Shown here piece by piece: positions 46,208 through 56,965 of a stretch of 64,000 nucleotides of DNA. The stretch covers positions 1,309,784-1,373,783 of the forward strand of contig MU004231.1 of NCBI GenBank assembly GCA_010405405.1. The letters are read 5' to 3'. Both the position numbers and the translations under genes were made by a program. Position 1 is the first letter of the stretch, and each line of letters begins with the position of its first letter. Origin of the DNA: Microthyrium microscopicum (lineage: Eukaryota; Ascomycota; Dothideomycetes; Microthyriales; Microthyriaceae). The notes under the pieces are model-generated. The model had not been told where the DNA came from. It saw only the letters and a program-made list of their open reading frames with translations, and searched no databases.

Positions 46208-46552
46208 GATGGTTCTCGAATTTCCGTTGAAACTGAGGGATGCAGGCAGAATTGAGAAATATGGTTTTCAATTTCAAGATTTAGCCTTACTTTCTTCCAA
46301 TGCGTTCACTCTTGTAGGAATACAAGGCATTGTGGCTTTAAACACCCAGTTGTTTGATAGGCAGTTTTTGATCCTACGAGGCGGCTTAGCTAAAGTCCTC
46401 GTCCTCCATCATTCGAGCATGGCAATGACATACACGATTGCAATATTTAAATCGGCAATCATTCAACTCTCAGATGCAATCTCATAATCGGTGCTATTCC
46501 AAAATTGGCCGAAATCAAATATCTGAGCTTTATCGTAAGGCTTGCGTCAACA
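46208..46552. other. Intergenic
   Basis: 345 bp between SPO11 and a small orphan gene. Nothing distinct seen. Confidence 0.4.
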
Positions 46553-47020
46553 ATGTCAATCATCGCAATTTCCAGAGGTGGTGTGAAACTCACCACCGGA
46601 TTTCCCACCGATAACAAACGACTAGATGGATTACTTTTCGTACGATTTCACAGCTCTAACCACTCTTTCGCTAATAAAATTACCAGATACCAACAGACGA
46701 TGTGGATCCAAAATACCTGGAAGAGTCAGACAAAGTGGCAGACCACGAGCGCTACGGGACCATGCGCTACTATAATCTGGTGTTCGGCAAGAAGAAGGGA
46801 TTGGAGAATGGAGCGGTATACTTTGATGATGAGAAGAAAGCTAAAGATATGAAGGGTTGGATTGGCTTTAGTAAGTGATAATTGTCACGCTTTTATGCTT
46901 GAAGTGATTCTGAAAGTCGTAGAAATCACCCGTAGTGGAGATCCAGGAAATCCTCATTATCATCTTTTTGACGAGCCAGAGGGGGATGGGGTGACTGAGG
47001 AGCAATGTTGGTTTGGCTAG
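46553..47020 (+). CDS. Small orphan protein, 3 exons
   Basis: Predicted 122-aa protein of unknown function. Exons 46553-46639, 46687-46870 and 46923-47020; introns 47 and 52 nt with good donors (GTACGA, GTAAGT) and AG acceptors; all phases agree. The N-terminus is MSIIAISRGGVKLTTG. The middle is hydrophilic and aromatic (DPKYLEESDKVADHERYG, then MRYYNLVFGKKKGLENGAVYFDD). The end is KITRSGDPGNPHYHLFDEPEG, closing with EEQCWFG. No signal peptide or membrane span. Only part of the first exon is visible as a long frame. Sharp codon-like structure on both sides of each intron is my main reason for calling it. Confidence 0.55.
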
Positions 47021-48569
47021 AACAATCTCTTATTTTCTAAGACTTATGATTTTGTTTGACATGATTTGGAGTATTTGTACAGAATGAGACAAAGTCTCTC
47101 CCAGAAAGAAGCGATATCTTCCAAGGTGGAGTAGAGTACTCATCATATCGACGTGTACAGAGACGTACTTTTTGGCTATTTGATGTATGGCATCCGAAGA
47201 ACGAATTGCAAAATTCAGGAGCGGTATGGTGCAAGTGGGATTTGCCAGAAATCAATTTTTGCGTACGTGTTGGCTATCGTGGCCTGCTCCAAACCCACAT
47301 GGCAACAAATATAATATAGAAGAATTTTCTTATTGAAATTTTCACACTTTAGGTAATAGTCATAAGGTATTTCATGATTTTGTATGCTCGTGTCAACAGT
47401 CATATTCTTCATTGGTTGTAGTTGAGCAAATTTACAAGAAGCTCAGACTTTGACACGATATCCTCCTGGATGGTGCCTGGCAGCAAAGTGGATTATTTAG
47501 TCACATTTACTACTTCCAATACTCTAGTGCTTCCTAGCAATTTCTAGAATTCACGATGTATCCGTGCCTAAGCGAGTAAATCTTCATGATTTTTGGTCGG
47601 AATCAGGAGTTGGCCGAAAAGTGAAAAAGTGGCCGGCTTCGGAGCTTTCATGGCCTCGTTGATGTAAAATCGGAGATAAATTATTCTACATCACGATGTT
47701 TGGTGTGAAAGTGACTAAGGAATTTTCGGGCCTCAAAAAAAATTGCCGAGTTTGACGGTAATCAGATGGGTGGTGACCAAAGGGACAACCATCATACATG
47801 CTCGAAAACAACAACAAATTTCGCGGGGCGATTATTCTGTAAACCGGAAACAGACTGGCAACGAATAGTATTGCGAAGCTGAAACATGACGATCAATGAT
47901 CAAGATGTATTTCCAATTTTCGCAAATGATTGCCATATGAGGATGTCATGTCAAAAGGGAGCGAGGCTGTTCAGCAAAGGGCGTGGTTGTAATGTCTTTG
48001 GGAGCAATATGCTGACAAAAGATCAAAGATGCCATGTTGCGGCATCAGGGCAATTGATTTCGGACCATTCACAAGAACATCTGATTCCGAGAGTGTATGT
48101 ATGATTGGTCTACCGCAATGCCGCATGAAAAGCCTGGGAAAAGTCTGTAAGCAAGGATTTCAGCAATGTTGGCTGGTGCAGTGAAGAATTTTAAGTAATC
48201 AAGCCTCTAAAGTCAAGTCGACGCTGTACAATACCCACCTATTACTAACAGATCGCGAGGGCTCTACGTACACTGAATAGCGGCCTTTCAGTGGTCAATA
48301 TTGGTGTCATCAAATCAGTGTACGTTAAGTACAGCCGTTTCAGAAACTCGATGTTGATCGCTAATAGTAGTTTTACACGCCCTGGCGCATCCATGTTCCA
48401 CGCTAGCCACCCGCTTGTACATCCGCTCTCTAAATTTGCGTGCTGAAAGGGCGTGTTTTCCATCATTCTACGGCAGCCAGATTTATCATCCATTGACTGG
48501 TGACTCAATACCTTTTTACGCCCACGATGTCATAACATCTAATGGCATTTACAGGCGATTGATTTTGTC
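47021..48569. other. Long intergenic region
   Basis: About 1.5 kb with only short frames on both strands (longest 72 codons). Contains AT-rich stretches but not the CpA-free composition of the end blocks. No gene, RNA or repeat identified. Confidence 0.45.
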
Positions 48570-48576
48570 TATATAA
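48570..48576 (+). promoter_or_regulatory. TATA box and CA-rich leader of small Ser-rich gene
   Basis: TATATAA lies 195 bp before the start codon. The following stretch (about 48600-48764) is almost free of G and rich in CAA/CAT/CAC, the kind of leader seen on strongly expressed fungal genes. The start is preceded by CAAA. Confidence 0.6.
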
Positions 48577-48764
48577 GGATCCTCAATCATCCTCCAATAT
48601 TTTATTTCTTCTCATCACAACATCATACAATCAAACAAGCAATTCAATCAACAATCTTCTCAAACATCTCAGCCTTATCCACAGCCTTGTCTACCAAACT
48701 ACACATCAACAACATACAACCAACACAACTTTTCCAAACACCACCACCAACCAAACAAATCAAA

Positions 48765-49094
48765 ATGTCTTCCATCCGCAACAACTCCACCTCCTCCACC
48801 TCCTCTTCCCGCCGCGCCTCCGTCATGAACACCCTAAAGGAGCACCACCGCGCATCCAACGCTGCCTTCCAGGCCCTCTACGGCGTACCAGTCCAACAGC
48901 CAACCACCACCCGCAACAACTCTGCTGCCTCTGCTCACTCCAACGCCAGCACTGAGAGCCTCGACTCCCAGAAGAAGAGCAAGCGCAGCTCCTGGGCTTC
49001 CGTCAAGTCTGCTGTCCAGGCTAACCGCAAGGCAGCCAACGCTGCCTACCTCACCTACTATGGAGTTGGAACCAACCCAGTTCGCTCTCCATAG
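48765..49094 (+). CDS. Small Ser-rich protein with internal duplication
   Basis: Unrecognised 109-aa intron-less protein. I start at 48765 (CAAAATG) rather than at 48687, because the upstream 26 codons read as a CA-rich leader. Two imperfect units make up the protein: about residues 16-41 and 73-101. Both begin with a basic-Ser patch (RRASV / KRSSWASV), run through a short helix-like segment, and end in NAA(F/Y)xxxYGV. The linker is Asn/Ser/Thr-rich. No signal peptide, Cys or membrane span. Codon use strongly favours C-ending codons (AAC, TCC, CTC, GCC), which with the TATA box and leader suggests high expression. The RRAS and KRSS sites could be basophilic kinase targets. Confidence 0.75.
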   Translation: MSSIRNNSTSSTSSSRRASVMNTLKEHHRASNAAFQALYGVPVQQPTTTRNNSAASAHSNASTESLDSQKKSKRSSWASVKSAVQANRKAANAAYLTYYGVGTNPVRSP

Positions 49095-49684
49095 GTCATC
49101 AAAAGTTCATCGACATTCAAATGCATCGCAGAGGAGTTTTTGATTTTATGATTTTATAACGATATAACCAACATTTTGGAGCATTGTGCTCATGGCTGGG
49201 ATAAATTAATACGCATTGAAATGGGAAGTTTTTGGGACTTGGACTTATTGGTCTTTCGGGTGGCTTTGCTTTTTACGATATGACGAATAAATAGTAATAC
49301 ATCTTCAAATAATCTCAAACTTGATTTTTCTATTCATCTGTGATAACTGATCTTATTCTTGTCCTTCTCGGATATTACTTATCATCCATCTTTTGCCCAG
49401 CGATAGAATAACATGCCCATCGCATGACCCTTGCTTTGTACTCTATCAGCACTAACAATTCTGTTATTTTGCCTGTGACAACCAATAATCCAGTCATAAG
49501 TGAGCTATTATTATATTCCAGATACTGAACCTTTTTATAACGACACCTTACAAGCATCCTACGATATGCGAACTGAATATAGATTTGAACATTACAGCTA
49601 TAGTATCGCGATCAACGCCATCAATGCATAAAACACACAAGCTACATACATCATCCAGCCATACAAGCATACAATCCCGCATCA
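49095..49684. other. Convergent 3' intergenic region
   Basis: 590 bp between the small Ser-rich gene and MCM5. No gene seen. Confidence 0.5.
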
Positions 49685-51899
49685 TTACACACCACTCCGA
49701 TAAATCTGGCTTCCACCATGCCGAATCTGCACTGTATCTCGCCGCTGCAGCACCACCAGCGCGCGGTTGAGCGCCTGCTCCGTATATCCCCTACCATCCA
49801 CAAACTCTCGCTTCAAGGTAGCCAAACTCGTGCTCCAGCCAATTGGCAGTCGCCGTCTGAGTTCATCTTCCACTTTGCTAACCTCCTCCATCATCTCCCG
49901 TGAACCTTGGCCCTCGCCCTGCGTGACAGCGTCCATGGTGGACGCAAGGAAGAGGCGAATTGCCTCGTCGACATGGGCCTCGGTGGCAATATGTGAGAGG
50001 GACAGTTTGGCGAGAGACTCGGTGATGCGGACGATGGCTTCGAGCTGGCGCACGGTGATGGGGATGGAGGAGCGCGCGTTGGCGGAGAGTTCAGCGGCGT
50101 GAACTTGTCGGCGGATGGAGACGAAGTGGGAGGATAGTTTTTCGGCTGCTTCTTCGGAGAGACGGGGTGCGCATTTTCTTTTGCGAGGGTTAGTGGTAAG
50201 ATCGGTGGCAGTTCGGATTCTAGGTAACTCACTGCTTGCAATAGCTGATATAGCGCTTCATCTTGTCGACTGGAATTTCAGCTTCGACTTGCTCTTCTGC
50301 TCCACGTCCTCCCATGGCTAGACCCATGACGTGCTTGGCCATGCGCTCGTCACGTCCTCGATCGTGGTCATCGCGTACGATGAAGATCATGTCGAAACGG
50401 GATAAGATGGTGGTTTGGAAGTCAATGTTCTCGCCTGGTGTTTTGAGGTCATCATAGCGACCAAAGATTGGATTGGCTGCTGCGAGGACTGACGTTCTGG
50501 CGTTTAGGATGGTGGTGATACCTGCTTTGGCAATGGAAATGGTTTGCTGTTCCATAGCTTCATGAATGGCTACACGATCTTCGTCTCTCATCTTGTCGAA
50601 TTCGTCTATACACACCACACCACCATCGGCCAAAACCATAGCTCCACCTTCTAGATAGAACTCACGAGTTGTCGCATCACGTTGAACTGAAGCTGTTAAA
50701 CCTGCCGCACTGGATCCCTTTCCAGAGGTGTAAATGGCAATTGGCGCCACCTTCTCAACAAACTTCAAAAGCTGCGACTTTGCTGTACCAGGATCACCGA
50801 GTAACAGGACATTGATGTCTCCTCTCAGTCTCATGCCGTCGGGAAGAATCTTCTTGGATCCACCCATTAGCAGACAGGCAATTGCCTTCTTGATATCTGC
50901 ATTTCCATAGATGGAGGGAGCAATGCAGCTGGCAAACACATCGTAAAGATCCGGTCGTCGAGACATCTCCAGAAATTCCTGCTCTTCTTCTTCTGTAAAT
51001 GTAGCGCTTCCCTTCATTGAATGATCTACATCGGCTTGGATACCAACAGCTCGTAGGTAAGGATTGCGGAGCGCGACTGCGTTATTTCCTTTGGCTGCCT
51101 TGGCTTGGTAGATGGAGAAAACTCCCATGATTGTGCATCTTGATCCAGGTACGACTTTGTTGGTCAAATACCGATCGGCTGAGATGAGAATATGGCGAGG
51201 AAGTTCACCAACGGGAACTTGATCAGGGGCTTCTTGTAGCTTGAGAACTTGCTGATCAATGAATTCGCACTTCTCATGAACAACAAAATATGGATCCATT
51301 GGACATTTTGGTGCCTCCTCGCCAGGTTGTCTCTGTCTCGAACATGTGCGCGGAAGCGAAACACCAGCGATGCCACCCGAAACCGTGATAGTATCTGTGT
51401 GCTCACAGTTTCTGCATTGTATAACCAGCGCTGTGGCTTTTGAGGATAGGGTGGATGCGCCAATGACAATTCCGGGGATGCGCACCAGGCGCGAGACGCT
51501 GTCTGAGGTAAGATCGCGAATGGAGGTGGTCAATGCATCGGAGTGAAGAAGAAGTTGGTGCTGAGGTAGTCGAATGTCTCGCTGAGATGGATATACAATT
51601 CTTTGTGTGCATCTTCGTAGTGCTGATTCGAAGATTGGAATGATCTCTGCGGGTTCACTGGCCAGACGGTGGGCTAGTTCTTCGTTGTATGAGATGATGT
51701 GCGAGACATTGACGTCGCAGGCATACTTTTTGGCGAGTACGTTTTCTCTGATTTGGTCTCGGTATATGAATTGATTGTCCACTCGATATTCGAGAATGAA
51801 GTTGATCAATTGGGTTTGAACCTTTGATCGCGACTCCTCCTCGTTTCCGGTGGTGGAGCCAAGACCAATGCTCAGGGTATAAACAGACTCTCTGTCCAT
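49685..51899 (-). CDS. MCM5: DNA replication licensing helicase subunit Mcm5
   Basis: Subunit of the MCM2-7 hexamer, the replicative helicase core. Exons 51899-50233 and 50177-49685 (55-nt intron); 719 aa, normal length. The N-terminal half carries [10 protein letters not shown], a zinc-binding CxxC-x20-C-x12-C arrangement starting at C162, and [10 protein letters not shown]. The AAA+ part shows Walker [10 protein letters not shown] (368-376), Walker B CIDEFDKM (430-437), the sensor segment [12 protein letters not shown] and the arginine finger SRFD (R501). The last exon gives the winged-helix end ([18 protein letters not shown]). [10 protein letters not shown] and IGLGSTTGN near the start point to Mcm5 among the six paralogues. 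Confidence 0.96.
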
Positions 51900-52762
51900 G
51901 GTTGATGTCTAATATGAAAGGGAGGCTTTCGGAATGATCAGAGGTAACAACTTTGAGCTGAAAGATTGATTGCGAGGTGAGTTGATGCTGCTTGAAAAGC
52001 GATAAACGAGCGAGGGGTTGAGAACGCGCCTGGGTTGACGCGACGACGCGTTATTCAATTTCCATCTCTTTTGGGATAGCGTGTTTCCATGCCCGATATT
52101 CTGCCGAAGTCTGGACCTAAGGCAGTTTTGGGATAGCCTAGTACCAGTATGGATTAGCGCAGCAAACGCTTTATTTCATGTCTATGATTGGCTGAGTAGT
52201 CAACACACATTTTTGGCTTTCGGCTTTCAATTGTTCGTTGCCTGTTAGGTTGTCATGAAGTAATGGGTTAACTGGGTTATTGAAGCCCGGTATCATATCT
52301 GGTATGAAACTTCGGAACTCGCAATAGTTCGCTCACTATGCTTTGCTCACTATGCTTTGACCTAATTTACTACGATTCTACAACTTTATAGTGCTAGTTG
52401 CGGCGCGGGATAGGAATAAGACAGTCGCTATTGAGAAGGTTGCCAGGATTTTGTTAGATACGGGTTTGTGAAATGCTTTTGTTGTGTTAAATATTTGGTA
52501 TGTCTACACGTTTTTTTAGTCGTCATGAACGCCTTCAAAGAGTAGTTCTTGCGCAAAGCGTGGTCCAAAATGGCTGAGGTTGTGAGCCCACCGTATGCCA
52601 AGTCGTACAGATCACATATGGGTAAACTCCCAAGCCTTGGAAATCCAGATATCAATTAGCCACGCATCTAAAATTCTAGGCAAAACCTTAGGTGATGCGA
52701 AACTGAGATTTCTAGAAGGTCTTGCCACCTTGATCTTGCGTGGGCTTTAAAGGGCGAAGGAG
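51900..52762. other. MCM5 promoter side intergenic region
   Basis: 863 bp upstream of MCM5. Holds a 14-bp tandem duplication (listed separately) and no gene that I can support. Confidence 0.45.
52331..52358. repeat. Exact 14-bp tandem duplication
   Basis: GCTCACTATGCTTT occurs twice head to tail with no mismatch. Confidence 0.9.
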
Positions 52763-53236
52763 TTATTGCCGCAGCTTATAGCAATGTAGTTGGGTTCCCT
52801 TGCCCTCGAGTCTTGCTGGGTAGTCGAGCACGCGAGTTGAATGGCATGATTCCTCACAAGGGCTTCGGATGTTCCGTGTAAACCTCTCACAGACATATCC
52901 CACGTCACATAAACTATAGGGTATTCGCGCGCCAATCAGAGTCGATTTAGTTATGATCTGGGGCATAAATGTGGCTGTCAATTGGAGTCAAAGACAGAAA
53001 TCTCACAGTCGCCATCAGTTCTAGATCATTGCGACTAGAGAACATCTCAAGCAGATCCTGCTTGAAAACTACCAAGCTCTCAGTTGTGGCGTAGGAGTAT
53101 TTCGCATCTGTCCTAATTTGCTCCACGAGCGTCCACCTGCATCTTTGTTCGGCAATAATGCCGTATAACATGATCATACTTATAGTAGCGGTACTTACCT
53201 AGACAACAGAGACAGATCACATTGAGCTGCTTCCAT
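52763..53236 (-). CDS. Possible 120-aa orphan gene, 3 exons
   Basis: Tentative. Exons 53236-53199, 53136-53007 and 52957-52763; introns 62 nt (GTAAGT donor) and 49 nt (GTGAGA donor); phases agree. Exon 1 gives MEAAQCDLSLLSR. Exon 2 gives a very protein-like stretch (WTLVEQIRTDAKYSYATTES, then LLEMFSSRNDLELMAT). Exon 3 has five cysteines (SLCDVGYVCER, SPCEESCHS, LHCYK). A second frame is also open over exon 3, so the last exon is the weakest part. No family is recognised. Confidence 0.3.
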
Positions 53237-54128
53237 GTCACTGGCTCAGACTCAATAGGTCCCATACTTGATTGGAATGTAAACCTGTCAGATCAAGGAC
53301 GAATTTCTTCAGGGACCCTGTTCATCTCGCCTATATGAAATGGACATATTCATATGAACCTTTGCGGTTGTTGAACTGGCACGCGAGCTAATTATCTTCA
53401 AATCTACGAAAAGAGTCTTGCTAGGGTATAGCCTGGCATTATCGATGGGAAAATCATATCTGGGTAGATCTCGCCGCCTAGTTTACCCTTACTCTAATCA
53501 TCTTTTCGATTCTCTATTCGTTCTTATGGCACTGCTTAAATTTTAATCATATTACTTGAGAACCTGGAAGCCTCTCAAGCTTTGATCCGGACCTATCGGA
53601 ATGATCCAACAGCAAATAAGCATTATACGGGATTATCAAGTCCTAGAGTTCCCTGTTCAATACCTGCATCTTTTTGCGAAATAAATTTTACCAATAGAAT
53701 TTCTCTCCGCACCTATCGGAAATATTGAGTAGGAATCAAGCATTCTGAAGATAAGCAATCTATACATACAATGAACCCTCAATTCATCTGTGCTTTCCAT
53801 GGTTAGCTTCATGTGAGGCTCCATGTGCTTTCAGGGCCCACAAAATTTACGTCGTCTGAGCTTTCGGAATTCATAAGAGATGAGGGGTGTTATTGCAATA
53901 CTCTCGAAACGGTAGGCCTCTAAGTAGACCCTCTAAGTTTCAGGTCGACAATAAACTACTGTAGCAGACAGAAGTGAAGCTATAGACAAGGGTAAATTAG
54001 CGTGCAAGACTAGTCTTGTCAATGGTTGGAGATATAGATATTACCTACTCCGCTATACAACATAGTCTTTTATCGTTTGCTCGCCTTCAATTCATTTCTA
54101 GACATTCTCAATTGAACTACCTGTCAGG
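53237..54128. other. Intergenic, upstream of HxH secreted protein
   Basis: 892 bp of unremarkable sequence holding the promoter of the gene at 54129. No gene seen. Confidence 0.45.
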
Positions 54129-55542
54129 ATGAAGGGACTTCTCGCGCTCGTTGCGACTGCGTCGCTAGCAAATGCCGCAGCTATCAAGGCCAATGTCAAC
54201 AATGGCAAGATGTCGGATGCTGAAGTCCTCCAGGATATTCTTCAGCACAAATGGCTCCTGCCCGACAGCAGTAAGCTGAACCAACAATTCTTTGCTGCTC
54301 GAAATTGCTCACAAATGTAGTGTACCGAAGCCTAGCTGCGAGAGCTCAGGGTATTTCCAAGCGTTCACCACAAAAGATTCCAGACATACAGGACACTCCA
54401 CTACCTGGATTATCAAATCTTCTTGCCTACGAGGTTCCTAAAGGAGCACCAAAGTCCACTGTCCCAGAGATCACAGAAACCAAGACCGATATGTGGGAAT
54501 CGCAACACTCGAAGCGCGTCAAGGTTCGGTACGGACCATATCGGATTCCGCCAATTTCAGAGGCCAACTTTCAATCGACGTACATGAATGTCCAGGGAAT
54601 GGCCGATGCATTCATGTTCAGCGCCAAGAAGCCTTGCTCCGGAGATTGCATGATCTTGAGGCTCGATGCTGATCTAGAATATGCTGACGGATCAGCTGCC
54701 AACAATTCCAATGGCGTAAGTTCCCACGCAGCGCCCAAACGTTAAATCATATCTAACTCAAATAGGCTTGGTTACATCACGCAGTGGTGTTCAACTCAGG
54801 ACCTGGTGTTGTTGAACCAACTTGTGGAACTGGCCGCGTTGAGAACATCTATATGGTCGGCAATGAACGCACAACTGGACAATTTTCACTGCCAAAGTCT
54901 GAAATCAAATCAGGATACCCACTCACAGCCGAGAACAGCCTTGTTCTTTCTACTGAGCTCATGAACATGCACGATAAAGAACAGTTTGTGTGGGTCGCTG
55001 TCAACTACGACATTGTTGATGGTCACCAGCCAGAATACAAGGCTGGACGAACGGTATGGATGACCATTGGCGGCGTCAGCTACTGTGGATCAATCTATAA
55101 CCCTTTCGGCATGTCCAACTTAACACTCATGGGGCAACCCAAAGTCAAAGCATTCTCTGAACATTCTGTTCCATGGATTGCACCAAAGGACGGTTTCATC
55201 ATGTCCACTGGTGGCCACATGCACGACGGTGGTGTCAGCATTGAAGTCGTCCGCAACAACGAAGTCATCTGCACGTCGAAGCCCGACTACAGCAAAGAAG
55301 GTGGCCACTCTCATGGCATGAAGAGCAAGCGTCAAATGCCTGGTGGAGATCATACCAATAACGACATCGAACATATTGCTAGCCAAGGAATATGTCTTTT
55401 CCCAGAAGGAGTTCCATTCAAGAAGGGCGACAAGATGTACATTCAAGCCAACTATGACTTTGATAAGCATCCAGGAATGAAAAACAAGAATGGTGAGCTA
55501 GACGAAGTCATGGGCATAACTGGAGCCTTGGTTGTTTGGTAG
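54129..55542 (+). CDS. Secreted protein with HH and GHxHDGG motifs (PHM-like?)
   Basis: Exons 54129-54270, 54321-54715, 54766-55542; introns 50 nt each; 437 aa. A signal peptide (MKGLLALVATASLANAAA) and a possible Kex2 site (ISKRS) open the protein. Then come a Cys-containing segment (KPCSGDCMILRLDADLEYADG), WLHHAVVFNSG (H183-H184) at the start of exon 3, and STGGHMHDGGV (H330, H332). The second half also has GGHSHG and GGDHTNNDIEH. The HH-plus-HxH spacing resembles the copper sites of peptidylglycine monooxygenase-type folds, and the general plan resembles the SURNod19-type secreted proteins. This likeness is by eye only. Most of the N-terminal 170 residues are family-specific. Copper binding and enzymatic activity are inferences. 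Confidence 0.75.
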
Positions 55543-56965
55543 TTCGTCAGCATTATAGATTGTACATATTTTTTCTTCCATTCCCACATTATATCCAGGT
55601 AAATAAATTTTGTTTTCTATTGAAAAACTTCTGTCATTTCTCGCGCCACTGTAATCATTTCTGAGGAGCACATGCTACAACAGTTGCGCTGTTTCGTACT
55701 GTGCGTACAAAGGAATCAGATCTACGAGCCTTATTGAGATGGATCGGCGAGAGAAGCTTTTGCTGGGGAGTATGGAAGGCTGCTTTCTCACCTGTAGCAC
55801 AATATTAAGTTGTCGGATCGTCTTCCCGGCCGTGAACCGCTGGACGAGGGATATCCGACAATATTGATGACCCAATATAGTGGAAACATATTACTAGTTC
55901 ACGAGAGTCTTCTAGCTTGCTCTCTGGACCTTCCACTCTAAAGATGTGTCTACCTCACCCGCGTTTACTAATGCAGGATAAATTGGCATCCCCAGTTTTT
56001 TCATAATCCCCGCGGACAATTCTGTCCCTGCAGGTGCTTCCTAGAGCTTTGATGATCGCTGCTATAGACGTGTCAAACCTCACCTTCATCATGTAGTCGT
56101 AACATATCACAAGATCAAATTGAGAAGATCTGCGTGGACAAATTCATTGAGCAATGATAATTTAAGGCGGTCGCATTTTTATGGTTACCTCATAGTGTCT
56201 TTCTGATTCAGCAATGGACAGAAACAAGCGCCTTCCTCGACCTGGGCATTGAATATAATTTAAGATTTGGTGCCTAATATATCACTGAATCGGCCCTTTC
56301 GACCTTTTTCGAAATCGAGAACGTAGAATTTGTATACAGGATGATCGCAGCGAAGCAATCTTCTATCTTCTTACTGCGTATAAAATGTGATTCTTTCCAT
56401 CTTTTCTTTAAGAAGTGCGATGGGAGACATCATACTTGATGGGAGTGCGCCATTATTTTTGTCGCCCTGTTGACTTTCAGAGTCGTCATTGATGAAACCA
56501 TATGAGTATCTTGAGATGGGCAAATTTGGACGTAGTTTTTGGGTTAAAAGCACTTTTGGGAAAGACCTCTGGACTGCATCTTAGAGTAGAGACCTAGGAT
56601 TTTATACCAGTAGGCTGAAAAGGGGCCGAAATAGGGGCACAAAATAGGGGCTACCGGCCTACCACAAGCTGTAAACAAACATACATACTTTTGATTACAA
56701 AAGCGTTTTATAACTATATCTCTCAAGGTCTACCAATGCTTATTTTATAAATGAAATGACGCCTACTCTACCTATGTTTTGATGGTTGAAAAAGATTGTC
56801 GGAAGGATCAGCTCCAAATCGCGACTTGGGTCAACAACGTTGACAGCTGATCAAGATCTTCCTCCAACGTATCTCCACTCCAACAACAACCGACAACCGA
56901 AAATGCAATAACTTTCCATCACCGCTCTCCAGCGGTCGATTCATACCACCGAAAAATCTGCCATC
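55543..56965. other. Long intergenic region
   Basis: 1.4 kb with only short frames (longest 66 codons). The last 150 bp is a C/A-rich leader for the acyl-CoA dehydrogenase gene. No gene or repeat identified. Confidence 0.45.

Noticed and set aside
47215-47412. 65-codon minus frame in the 47-48 kb gap
   Set aside because: Aromatic and Lys-rich as expected from AT-rich DNA; no start context or conserved pattern.
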